A DNA stretch of 13,814 nucleotides, taken from NCBI GenBank assembly GCA_937900165.1, contig CALCCX010000545.1, forward strand, positions 1 to 13,814. Direction: 5' to 3'. Of this stretch, positions 1 to 6,551 are shown in pieces. Under the pieces are notes generated by a model. It was not told the origin of the DNA. It worked only from the letters and a program-made list of their open reading frames with translations, and did not search any database. The position numbers were made by a program, and so were the translations under genes. The stretch's first letter is position 1. Every line of letters begins with the position of its first letter. Source of the stretch: an uncultured Acidimicrobiia bacterium. GTDB lineage: Bacteria > Actinomycetota > Acidimicrobiia > Spongiisociales > Spongiisociaceae.

Positions 1-51
1 TGGCAGTTGTGTTGTTGTTGTTGTTGTTGTTTTTTTTTTTTTTTTTTTTTT
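1..51. other. low-complexity GTT/poly-T artefact at contig end
   Basis: About six GTT units run into a run of more than 20 T, directly abutting a sequencing adapter. Read on the other strand this is poly-A following the end of an Illumina adapter, the usual signature of a read that runs past the end of its library fragment. It should be treated as non-genomic. An open frame that crosses it with Leu and Phe runs is spurious. Confidence 0.93.
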
Positions 52-117
52 CAAGCAGAAGACGGCATACGAGATATATCAGTGTGACTGGAGTTCAGAC
101 GTGTGCTCTTCCGATCT
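52..117 (+). other. Illumina TruSeq P7/index/read-2 adapter contamination
   Basis: Positions 52-75 are the 24-nt Illumina P7 flow-cell sequence. Positions 76-83 are an 8-nt spacer ATATCAGT, whose reverse complement ACTGATAT matches my recollection of TruSeq LT index 25 plus its trailing AT. Positions 84-117 are the TruSeq read-2 primer, ending in the familiar GCTCTTCCGATCT. Every expected segment is present, in order and undamaged, so this is untrimmed library adapter at the contig edge. Genomic sequence begins at about 118. Confidence 0.98.
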
Positions 118-296
118 CGATTGCGGAATTCACCAAGGGCTCGGTTCTGCGTCCGTTGCTCGGGGCCCTCTCGGCTGACCTGGCAGATCAACTGTGGCAC
201 AGATACGCTGCGGCAGTTGCCGAGGCCTACCCGACTCGTCCAGATGGATCCACCCTCTACCCGTTCAAGAGACTCTTCCTGGTCGGCAGACGGTAA
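118..296 (+). CDS. SAM-dependent methyltransferase, C-terminal fragment (trans-aconitate 2-methyltransferase-like)
   Basis: Only the last 58 or so codons survive (reading frame from 120, TAA at 294-296). The 5' part is lost because the contig starts here, after adapter sequence. The tail has an FTKGSVLRPLL segment and, about 35 residues later, an AYPTRPDGSTLYPFKRLF segment. I recognise this pair as the end of trans-aconitate methyltransferase (Tam-like) proteins, which methylate a carboxylate of trans-aconitate or related acids in the cytoplasm. The SAM-binding Rossmann part (GxGxG) is not in the window, so the call rests on the tail alone and other class I methyltransferases are possible. 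A GC-rich hairpin (336-354) follows the stop codon. Confidence 0.6.
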
Positions 297-303
297 AGAG
301 GTT

Positions 304-391
304 CCGCCGAGGGCCTCACCGCGATCATCCGATCACTCCCAGGCACGCCGGGAGGGGGTCGAGGGTCACAGGTTGGCGGGTCCCTCGGCGG
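304..391. repeat. long-range 10-bp inverted repeat after the methyltransferase gene
   Basis: CCGCCGAGGG at 304-313 is matched exactly by its reverse complement CCCTCGGCGG at 382-391, 68 nt apart. The arms enclose the smaller hairpin at 336-354. Together they could fold into a branched structure in the leader of the multicopper oxidase gene or the trailer of the methyltransferase gene. No protein-binding motif is recognised. Confidence 0.45.
336..354 (+). terminator. GC-rich hairpin, possible terminator without U-tract
   Basis: CTCCC at 336-340 pairs with GGGAG at 350-354. GG (342-343) pairs with CC (348-349) across a CACG loop, with A341 bulged. It lies 40 nt after the methyltransferase stop codon. 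No T-run follows, so termination is an inference; such hairpins are common downstream of actinobacterial genes. Confidence 0.4.
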
Positions 392-441
392 TGTTCAACG
401 CGGTGCCGCGGCGGCATCATTGGTCGGAAACGTGCCTAGTT

Positions 442-447
442 GGAGGA
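442..447 (+). promoter_or_regulatory. Shine-Dalgarno site that fixes the multicopper oxidase start
   Basis: GGAGGA lies 7 nt before a GTG at 455. An upstream in-frame TTG at 440 overlaps this site and so cannot use it. The GTG at 455 is therefore preferred. Confidence 0.75.
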
Positions 448-454
448 AGCATCA

Positions 455-1816
455 GTGTCGTCCACCGAAGAAAATCCGGTCTTCGATCGCCTTCTTATCG
501 TGCTCTCGCTCTTCGGAGTCGCCGTCGTCGTTCTCGGGATAGTGGCCGTGGCAACTCGCCCTGCGGCGAGCAACGAGATCCCCCTTGGCGAGCCTTTTGT
601 GGCTCGCCTGTCACTTTCAGAATTCCAGATCGGCGGGACCCTCACGGTTCCGGCGGGCCAAGTGGTTCTCGAAGCGTCCAACGATGGTTCCATGGCCCAC
701 AACCTCGTTGTGCGCGGCGGCAACCTGCGAACTCCAGACTTCAACCCAGGGGAAACGGTCAGATTGGACCTCGGTGCAGTCGGGGCCGGGACGTTCGAGG
801 TGCTCTGCGACGTTCCCGGACACACCGAGGCCGGCATGGTGTCGACGATCACCGTGGCGCCTCCAGGGACCGAAATCCAGCCAACGGCGACAGCCGACAC
901 GTTGCCCGACTTCGTGGCGCTCGATGCTTTGGTTGAAGAGAGCATGTTGGCTTTTCCTGCCGAGACCGAAGGCCGTGGGAACCAACCACTCGAGCCGACC
1001 GTGCTGGCTGACGGAACCCTGGAGTTCGAGCTGACCGCCTCCATCGAGCAGTGGGAGGTTGAACCGGGCAAATTCGTAGACGCCTGGACCTATAACGGTC
1101 AGGTTCCAGGCCCGGCCATTCGAATAGACGTCGGCGACAAGGTCAGGGTGATCTTGCGAAATGAACTTCCAGACAGCACCGATGTGCATTGGCACGGAGT
1201 CAGGACGCCCAACTCGATGGATGGTGTAGCGCCGTACACGCAGGAACTCATCGCTGCGGGAGAGACGTTCATTTATGAGTTCGTGGCCGAGCGGCCGGCG
1301 GTCGGGATGTACCACGCCCATCATCATGGGCAACGTGCGGTCCCGAACGGGATGTTCGGGGTGTTCACAATAGGTGACAACCCCATTCCCTACGGGCGGA
1401 CGATCTCTGGGACGACGATACCCGCGGATCTCGATCTCGCCCTCGACATCCCGATGGTGTTGAACGACGCCGGGGTCATTGGCCTGTCGCTGAACGGTAA
1501 ATCTTTTCCGGCGACCGAGCCCTACGTTGTCACTGAGGGCGACTGGATATCCATCCGGTACTACAACGAGGGACTTCAGAGCCATCCAATGCACCTGCAT
1601 CAGTTCCCACAACTCGTGTACGCGAAGGATGGGATCCCCCTCGATTCTCCGTACTGGGCGGACACCATCAACGTAGCTCCCGGTGAGCGTTATTCGGTGC
1701 TGGTGAACGCGGATGACCCTGGCACCTGGGTGTGGCATTGTCACATCCTCACCCACGTTGAACGTGACGATGCGATGTTCGGCATGGTCACCGCTCTCAT
1801 CGTTCAAGAGGCCTGA
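455..1816 (+). CDS. membrane-anchored multicopper oxidase with N-terminal plastocyanin-like domain
   Basis: A 453-aa extracytoplasmic copper oxidase, laccase-like in its metal sites. Residues about 14-37 form one hydrophobic N-terminal segment (uncleaved anchor or signal). Residues about 45-135 are a small cupredoxin with a complete type 1 copper set: H82, C118, H123, M128 (Cx4Hx4M). Two further cupredoxin domains carry the trinuclear-cluster histidines: HWH at 245-247, HAH at 287-289, HPMHLH at 377-382 and HCH at 428-430. The second type 1 site uses H377, C429 and H434. All eight trinuclear His are present, which argues against a NirK nitrite reductase, where the cluster is absent. The likely axial Met is M441 (Cys+12), where many laccases have Cys+10. 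GTG 455 is chosen over TTG 440 because of GGAGGA at 442-447. The substrate is unknown (phenols, metals or another electron donor); the extra blue-copper domain may pass electrons to the oxidase core. A strong hairpin follows at 1855-1879. Confidence 0.9.
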   Translation: MSSTEENPVFDRLLIVLSLFGVAVVVLGIVAVATRPAASNEIPLGEPFVARLSLSEFQIGGTLTVPAGQVVLEASNDGSMAHNLVVRGGNLRTPDFNPGETVRLDLGAVGAGTFEVLCDVPGHTEAGMVSTITVAPPGTEIQPTATADTLPDFVALDALVEESMLAFPAETEGRGNQPLEPTVLADGTLEFELTASIEQWEVEPGKFVDAWTYNGQVPGPAIRIDVGDKVRVILRNELPDSTDVHWHGVRTPNSMDGVAPYTQELIAAGETFIYEFVAERPAVGMYHAHHHGQRAVPNGMFGVFTIGDNPIPYGRTISGTTIPADLDLALDIPMVLNDAGVIGLSLNGKSFPATEPYVVTEGDWISIRYYNEGLQSHPMHLHQFPQLVYAKDGIPLDSPYWADTINVAPGERYSVLVNADDPGTWVWHCHILTHVERDDAMFGMVTALIVQEA

Positions 1817-1854
1817 TCTTGGACGGAGCCTCTCATCCATGGTCCGAGTCTGAT

Positions 1855-1879
1855 TGGGGTCGGGTGACGCCCGACCCCA
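1855..1879 (+). terminator. perfect 10-bp hairpin downstream of the multicopper oxidase
   Basis: TGGGGTCGGG (1855-1864) pairs with all ten bases of CCCGACCCCA (1870-1879) around a TGACG loop. It sits 38 nt after the oxidase stop codon and about 90 nt before the protease start. There is no T-tract after it, so it is either a U-less intrinsic terminator or an mRNA-stabilising hairpin. Confidence 0.6.
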
Positions 1880-1971
1880 GGCGAGTAGGTCCTGGACATT
1901 TCCGGTGGACGGGGGTTGGGCTTGGTCGTGTCGACGAACAGGTAGATTGACTTCCGCCGACCCGGAGCCAC

Positions 1972-2673
1972 ATGTTCACGATCCGATTGCTTGGATTCCC
2001 AGTACAAATCCAGCTCACTTTTCTGATCTTGGCTCTGTTCATCATGAACTCTGGTCTCGACGTCTTTGGGATCGTTCTGTGGATGGTGACGATTTTCTTG
2101 TCCATCCTCATCCACGAGCTCGGTCACGCAGTTACGGCGCGCTGGTTTGGTGCCCGGGTACATTCCATCACGATTCACGGATTTGGCGGCGTTACCGTTT
2201 GGTCCGAGACCAACGTTGCCGTGAGGGGCTGGAAGCGGTTCACGGTGGCCGCGGCCGGGTCTGGAGTCGGGCTGATCCTTGGGCTCGCTCTATACGTCGC
2301 CGTGAGCCGAGGGGTGTTTGGCACGTTGGCAACGAATGTCATTTCCTCGCCGTGGAGCTTTCGGCCTTTCCAACAGGGCCTGTTCAATCCTTTCGACGCG
2401 CAGAGCGCGGCCATTTTCATGGTTGGAATGTTCATCTGGGTGAGCGTGCTCTGGGGGCTCGTCAACTGGCTTCCAGTGGTTGGGTTGGATGGAGCCGCCA
2501 TGCTGAGGGAGCTACTACGCCCAATTCTCGGTGAATCGACAGAGCGGGTCAGCAGGGCGATCGGAATTGGGACGGCGGTTGCGCTCGCGGCCTACCTCTG
2601 GAGCATCGGGGCCAGGTTCGGAGTCTTCATTCTGGCATTCTTGGTCATCAGTGAATTCCAGCGGCCTCGCTAG
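1972..2673 (+). CDS. M50-family site-2-type zinc metalloprotease (integral membrane)
   Basis: A 233-aa, almost wholly hydrophobic protein. The zinc motif HELGH is at residues 48-52, inside a membrane segment. The second M50 motif appears as NWLPVVGLDG at 165-174, with D173 as the expected third zinc ligand. Membrane segments are visible at about 12-30, 33-60, 85-105, 140-165 and 200-230. There is no PDZ domain and no CBS domain, so it is a minimal-length member of the site-2 protease family, whose members cut transmembrane substrates such as anti-sigma factors; no substrate is evident nearby. The second motif departs from the common NxxPxPPLDGG pattern (VVG for the PPs, Ala after DG). ATG 1972 has GGAG at 1964-1967, spaced 4 nt. 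It converges on the ABC permease gene across 96 bp in which I see no clear terminator. Confidence 0.85.
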   Translation: MFTIRLLGFPVQIQLTFLILALFIMNSGLDVFGIVLWMVTIFLSILIHELGHAVTARWFGARVHSITIHGFGGVTVWSETNVAVRGWKRFTVAAAGSGVGLILGLALYVAVSRGVFGTLATNVISSPWSFRPFQQGLFNPFDAQSAAIFMVGMFIWVSVLWGLVNWLPVVGLDGAAMLRELLRPILGESTERVSRAIGIGTAVALAAYLWSIGARFGVFILAFLVISEFQRPR

Positions 2674-2769
2674 CGCATCAGGCGGAGGTTGCGTCCGGAC
2701 CGAAGATGATGGAGGGCTCGAGTCACGGGCCCAGTCTCGGTGAATCTCCGCCAACCGCACGACGTTTGG

Positions 2770-3507
2770 TCACTCCCACCGGAAAAAGCGGAGCGCGAGC
2801 AGGATCGAGAGTACGAGGATCACTACCACGACGAGCAGTGACCGTCCGGCGTCGAGGCCGAGCCAGGCGTCTTGCATGACGTAGATCACATGTTTGAGGG
2901 GGGTGAGGCTGCCGACGGAGCGCATCCCCGATGGCAGCACTTCGGGGGGTGGGCCGGCCCCGGCGAGCATCATCATCGTGAACCACAGCAGAAGTCCGAG
3001 TGCTTGGGCGGCACGCGCAGTGGGCAGGACAGCTCCGAGCAACACACCGAGGGCAGCGAACATGACAGCCACAAGCAGGAAGGCCCCGACTACGGTCGGC
3101 AGCGAGTTCGGAGCGGCAAAGTCGTAGACCAAGGCGGCTGCGGCCACCAACAACAGGCTGCTGGCCGAAGCGATCACCAGAGCGACGACCATTTCGGCAC
3201 CACCGACTGCCCATGCCGGCACTGAAGAAGCATGGAATCTCTTGAGCACGCCGCGTTCCCGGTATCCGGCGAGGTGCGTCGGGATACTGATGAGACCGAT
3301 CGAAGCGATCACCAACCCGATGTAGGCGGGCACGTAGTAGCTCATCGCTCCGACCCCCCGGAAGATGTCGGCCTCTGCTTCTTCACCGAACACCCCGCCA
3401 AGGACGTAGAGGATGATCAGCGGCAACGCGAGGGCGAACAGCACGGTCAACGGTTCACGTAGCAGCAGTTTCAACTCCACCCATGACAGTTTCGCCAGCG
3501 TCCGCAC
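2770..3507 (-). CDS. ABC-2 type transporter permease
   Basis: A 245-aa membrane protein with about six hydrophobic segments (near 20-40, 55-78, 100-128, 135-162, 170-192, 218-240). A short loop with PPPEVLPSGM and LTPLKHVIY precedes the last helix, as in ABC-2 (DrrB/NodJ-type) permeases that export drugs, lipids or glycans. It forms the membrane half of the transporter whose ATPase is encoded immediately upstream. The GTG start (3507-3505) shares one base with the ATPase stop TAG (3509-3507), giving the overlap TAGTG, so translation is probably coupled and the stoichiometry matched. The substrate cannot be told from sequence. Confidence 0.87.
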   Translation of the reverse strand: MRTLAKLSWVELKLLLREPLTVLFALALPLIILYVLGGVFGEEAEADIFRGVGAMSYYVPAYIGLVIASIGLISIPTHLAGYRERGVLKRFHASSVPAWAVGGAEMVVALVIASASSLLLVAAAALVYDFAAPNSLPTVVGAFLLVAVMFAALGVLLGAVLPTARAAQALGLLLWFTMMMLAGAGPPPEVLPSGMRSVGSLTPLKHVIYVMQDAWLGLDAGRSLLVVVVILVLSILLALRFFRWE

Positions 3508-4424
3508 TAGTCGCTCCGACCCGTGCCCGTCAGGCTGAGGTAGACGTCTTCGAGGTCGGCCCCCTTGACCCGAAGGTCTGTTGGCGCGATGCCGTGTTCG
3601 ATCAGGGCCGCGGCGACAAACGCGAGGACCGGGCCGGTGCCTTCGACCTCGACGCGGTCTCTGGTGCGGTGTACTGCGGTGACATGCTGGGAGCTGTCGA
3701 GCCAGGTCAGGTCGGGTTGGTCGGTGGAGAAGAGGACTCGTCTTTTGGTGGCGTGACGGGAGATCAGACCCGATGGGGTGTCGAGAGCGATCAGCCGCTT
3801 GTCATCGAGGATGGCCAGCCGATCGCACAGGTTCTCTGCTTCGTCCATGAAATGCGTCACCAGCACCACCGTCGTGCCCCGATCCTGCATCCGGCGAATC
3901 AGGTCCCACGCCACCCGCCTCGACGCAGGATCCAACCCGGTCGTCATCTCGTCGAGGAAGACGACCTCGGGATCATTGACCAGCGCCAGAGCAACAAACA
4001 AGCGTTGCCGCTGGCCACCGGACAAACTTCCGAATCTCGCGTTGCGTTTTGTATCGAGCCCCCACTGCTCCAACGCCACCCGCCAGTCTCCGCCGCCCGG
4101 CACGACCGATGCGAACAGGTCGAGTGCCTCCCACACCTTGATCCGGTCCGGTAGGGCCGATTCCTGCAACTGAGAGCCGATCCTGCGCCGAATCTCGGCG
4201 GCGTGGTGACGCGGATCCAATCCGAGGACCCGCAGGTTCCCTCCGTCGGCGTGGCGCAAGCCCTGAAGGCATTCGACGGCGGTGGTTTTGCCCGCTCCGT
4301 TGGGACCGAGGATGCCGAAGATCTCGCCGCGCTCCACGACGAAGCTCACATCCTCGATGGCTACGAAAGAGCCGTATCGCTTCTCGAGATGCTCGACGAC
4401 AACGACCGAATCCGTCTGGTCCAT
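3507..4424 (-). CDS. ABC transporter ATP-binding protein (DrrA-like, ABC-2 exporter)
   Basis: A 305-aa cytoplasmic ATPase. Walker A GPNGAGKTT is at 40-48, the signature LSGGQ at 134-138, Walker B VVFLDE at 154-159 with catalytic E159, and the switch histidine H191 in VTHFMDEA. The C-terminal 80 or so residues are the extension typical of DrrA/CcmA-type exporter ATPases. It powers the partner permease with which it overlaps by one base. ATG 4424 has no Shine-Dalgarno sequence. A TACACT box ends 8 nt before it, which suggests a leaderless or nearly leaderless transcript starting here, separate from the upstream Rieske-ThDP gene (gap 93 bp). The substrate is not predictable. Confidence 0.9.
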   Translation of the reverse strand: MDQTDSVVVVEHLEKRYGSFVAIEDVSFVVERGEIFGILGPNGAGKTTAVECLQGLRHADGGNLRVLGLDPRHHAAEIRRRIGSQLQESALPDRIKVWEALDLFASVVPGGGDWRVALEQWGLDTKRNARFGSLSGGQRQRLFVALALVNDPEVVFLDEMTTGLDPASRRVAWDLIRRMQDRGTTVVLVTHFMDEAENLCDRLAILDDKRLIALDTPSGLISRHATKRRVLFSTDQPDLTWLDSSQHVTAVHRTRDRVEVEGTGPVLAFVAAALIEHGIAPTDLRVKGADLEDVYLSLTGTGRSD

Positions 4425-4432
4425 GGACGTCG

Positions 4433-4438
4433 AGTGTA
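4433..4438 (-). promoter_or_regulatory. putative -10 box for a leaderless ABC exporter transcript
   Basis: On the minus strand TACACT (TANNNT consensus) ends 8 nt before the ATG at 4424, with TTTTGCG just upstream of it. No convincing -35 is seen at 17 nt. Absence of a ribosome-binding site for the ATPase fits a transcript beginning at or within a few bases of the start codon, which is common in actinobacteria. Confidence 0.35.
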
Positions 4439-4517
4439 CGCAAAACGAACCGAGGGCGCTCGAACCTGTCGCCTCGCCACCTCGAGACCCTCACCGATGG
4501 GCAACGGCATTGATCTC

Positions 4518-6449
4518 CTAGAGCAGCAAGGGATCCTGGATGACCTCGACCAGCGAGGGGCCCCGGTGGTCGAGACCGGAGCGGAGAGCGTGATCAAGTT
4601 GGTCGGCTGATTCGACTCTGACGCCCATCGCCCCGCACAGCTCTGCGTAGGCTGCGAAATCTGGGTTGAGCAAGCCGGTTTGCCACACGTCGAAATGGGC
4701 GTCTCTTTGTTCCTTGGAAATCTTGCCGAGGGAGGAATTATTCAGCAGAAGGTGAGTGATGTTCATTCCGTATTTCACCGCCGTGGTGATCTCGGCCATG
4801 TACTGCCCAAATCCGCCGTCACCGGTGACCGCAATGATCTGGCGGTCGGGAGCAGCGGCCCATGCACCCATGGCAGCCGGGAATCCGAATCCGATGGATC
4901 CGAGATACCCGGACATGAGGACGTCCTGTTCCGCGGCCTCGAAGTATCTGCCAAATGAATATGTGTTGTTGCCGACGTCGACACAAATCACGGCATCTTT
5001 CGCCACTTGGCGGTTCATGGCATCGAACACGGCCGCGGCTGAGATTCCTGCACCAGTTGAATCCGAGACGCGAGTTGCTTTCTCAGCTCGCCATATTTTC
5101 CAACGTTCGGCTATTTCGGGTCTTTGGTCCAACGTGGCCGGAGTCTCGAGTTTGGCCAGCAGAGCATCTGCGGCCACTCCCACGTGGCTCTGGATTGGGA
5201 CCGTGACCGGGTGGAATCGTCCAAGGGCCGTTGCGTCGAAGTCGACCTGGATGATTGGTTTGTAGTCGGCGATGCCGGTGTGGTTCGAAAACGACGCCCC
5301 GAAAACGACTATCAGGTCTGACTCGTTCATGAACCATGAGGCGACCGGTGTCCCTGACTTGCCAAGTACGCCCGCGCCAAGTGGATGGTGATCCGAGATC
5401 AATCCCTTACCCTTGAACGTGGTCAGGACCGGGGAGTTGAGCTCTTCCGCCAACCCGACGATCGGGCCCATGTTCCTGCGTGCACCGTGGCCCACAATGA
5501 TGACCGGCCTCTTCGCATCAGAGATGAGAGCGATCGCAGCCTCGAGGGCAACGGCGGGCGGTCCGATCTCCCGTGAACCGATCCGTCCCTGCGGTGCACC
5601 GGGTGCCATGTCTGGAGCTGGTTCCACCTGAACCTCGTCAGGGAAGATCAGGTGACCTACGTCGCGCTCCAGGATGGCGGTCTTCGCAGCCAAGGTTGTC
5701 AGCTCTGCGTGGTTCGAGCCGGGCAGCATGGTGGCCGACGTACGGGCGACGTCTGCGAACGCCGCCTGGAGGTCGAGGTCCTGGAATGCTCCTCGTCCCA
5801 GATCCTTGGAAGGCACCTGACCGGAAATGGCCAAAATCGGAGCGCGATCCACCTTGGCGTCGTAAAGACCGGTCAGCAGGTTGGTCGAACCTGGTCCTGC
5901 TATTCCGAAACATACGGCGGCTCTACCGGTGAGTTTTCCGTATGCGCTCGCGGCAAACGCGGCAGCACCCTCGTGGCGGATACCGATGTACGTCATGTCT
6001 CCGCGTTCTTCGGCTCTGCGAATTGCGTCTGCGAAACCGAGGTTGGAATGTCCGACCATGCCAAAGACATGGCGGACGTCCCAGTTGACCAGAGTCTCGA
6101 CCACGACGTCGCTGACAGTTCGCACGTGTGTTTGCTCTGTCGGTACCCCTACGTAGATCCCGTCGTCGCGCTCTTCGAGTTCGTAGCGGGCCGGGGTGTC
6201 GCTGAACCCCTGAGGCGGTGCTCCGGTCAAAGGGTCGTAGTCGTAGCCATGCCATGGGCAACGCAACCAGCCCTTCTCGATTGACCCCTCACCAAGCGGT
6301 CCCCCTTGGTGGGGGCAGTGGTTGTCAAGAGCCCCGTACTGCCCGTTGAAGTGGGACAGGCAGACGGTGAAGCGGCCGGCCGTAACGGTCTTGACCCGGC
6401 CTTCCCCCAACTCGTCGAGCTCGGCTACTTTGTGCCAGTCGAGATCCAT
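4518..6449 (-). CDS. Rieske [2Fe-2S] domain fused to a pyruvate oxidase/acetolactate synthase-like ThDP enzyme
   Basis: A 643-aa fusion. Residues about 1-103 are a Rieske ferredoxin-type domain with the complete cluster motif C45-x-H47-x16-C64-x2-H67. From about 111 follows a full three-domain thiamine-diphosphate enzyme: PYR domain with the catalytic glutamate E160 in RHEGAAAF, a central domain (about 300-430), and a PP domain with GDG at 543-545 and NN at 570-571. Segments such as GIAGPGSTNLLTGLYDA and APILAISGQVPS place it near pyruvate oxidase (PoxB) and acetolactate synthase; relatives decarboxylate pyruvate or another 2-oxo acid, and several bind FAD. Ordinary members are about 550-600 aa and lack the Rieske part, so the extra length is the fused domain. 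The Rieske centre may carry electrons from the 2-oxo acid oxidation to an acceptor; this is inference. ATG 6449 has GAGGG at 6461-6457, spaced 7 nt. It lies downstream of the aldolase gene (gap 102 bp) on the same strand. Substrate and acceptor are unknown. Confidence 0.9.
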   Translation of the reverse strand: MDLDWHKVAELDELGEGRVKTVTAGRFTVCLSHFNGQYGALDNHCPHQGGPLGEGSIEKGWLRCPWHGYDYDPLTGAPPQGFSDTPARYELEERDDGIYVGVPTEQTHVRTVSDVVVETLVNWDVRHVFGMVGHSNLGFADAIRRAEERGDMTYIGIRHEGAAAFAASAYGKLTGRAAVCFGIAGPGSTNLLTGLYDAKVDRAPILAISGQVPSKDLGRGAFQDLDLQAAFADVARTSATMLPGSNHAELTTLAAKTAILERDVGHLIFPDEVQVEPAPDMAPGAPQGRIGSREIGPPAVALEAAIALISDAKRPVIIVGHGARRNMGPIVGLAEELNSPVLTTFKGKGLISDHHPLGAGVLGKSGTPVASWFMNESDLIVVFGASFSNHTGIADYKPIIQVDFDATALGRFHPVTVPIQSHVGVAADALLAKLETPATLDQRPEIAERWKIWRAEKATRVSDSTGAGISAAAVFDAMNRQVAKDAVICVDVGNNTYSFGRYFEAAEQDVLMSGYLGSIGFGFPAAMGAWAAAPDRQIIAVTGDGGFGQYMAEITTAVKYGMNITHLLLNNSSLGKISKEQRDAHFDVWQTGLLNPDFAAYAELCGAMGVRVESADQLDHALRSGLDHRGPSLVEVIQDPLLL

Positions 6450-6456
6450 CTTCGCA

Positions 6457-6461
6457 CCCTC
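6457..6461 (-). promoter_or_regulatory. Shine-Dalgarno site of the Rieske-ThDP gene
   Basis: GAGGG on the minus strand, 7 nt before ATG 6449. It supports starting the protein at the Rieske domain, which makes the fusion a single translated product from its first codon. Confidence 0.7.
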
Positions 6462-6551
6462 ACATGTCTGCGATCGCGCGACCCTAGCGAGCGGTGTGTT
6501 CGCCTGCTTCGTTGATGGCTGACCCTTGGAGTCGGTCTGGAATTAGGGAGC

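Noticed and set aside
1..51. GTT triplet run as a natural microsatellite or poly-T promoter element
   Set aside because: It directly abuts library adapter, so it is a sequencing artefact rather than a genomic repeat.
9..296. Open frame running from the poly-T region through the adapter into the methyltransferase tail
   Set aside because: Its first 37 or so residues come from poly-T and Illumina adapter. Only the part from 118 onward is genomic, so the true gene is a 5'-truncated fragment.
455..1816. Copper nitrite reductase (NirK) as an alternative identity
   Set aside because: The core has all eight trinuclear-cluster histidines and a C-terminal HCHxxxH type 1 site, as in laccase-type oxidases. 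NirK lacks that cluster and has its type 1 Cys in the first core domain.
617..1840. 407-codon open frame antisense to the multicopper oxidase
   Set aside because: It mirrors a gene whose copper ligands are all in place, has no recognisable family, is rich in Arg/His/Val as expected from antisense high-GC DNA, and shows no ribosome-binding site.
2674..2769. Search for a bidirectional terminator between the convergent protease and permease genes
   Set aside because: Only a 6-bp pairing (GGCGGA at 2681 with TCCGCC at 2747) across 60 nt and a 4-bp GGGC/GCCC stem were found. Neither is strong and neither has a T-tract.
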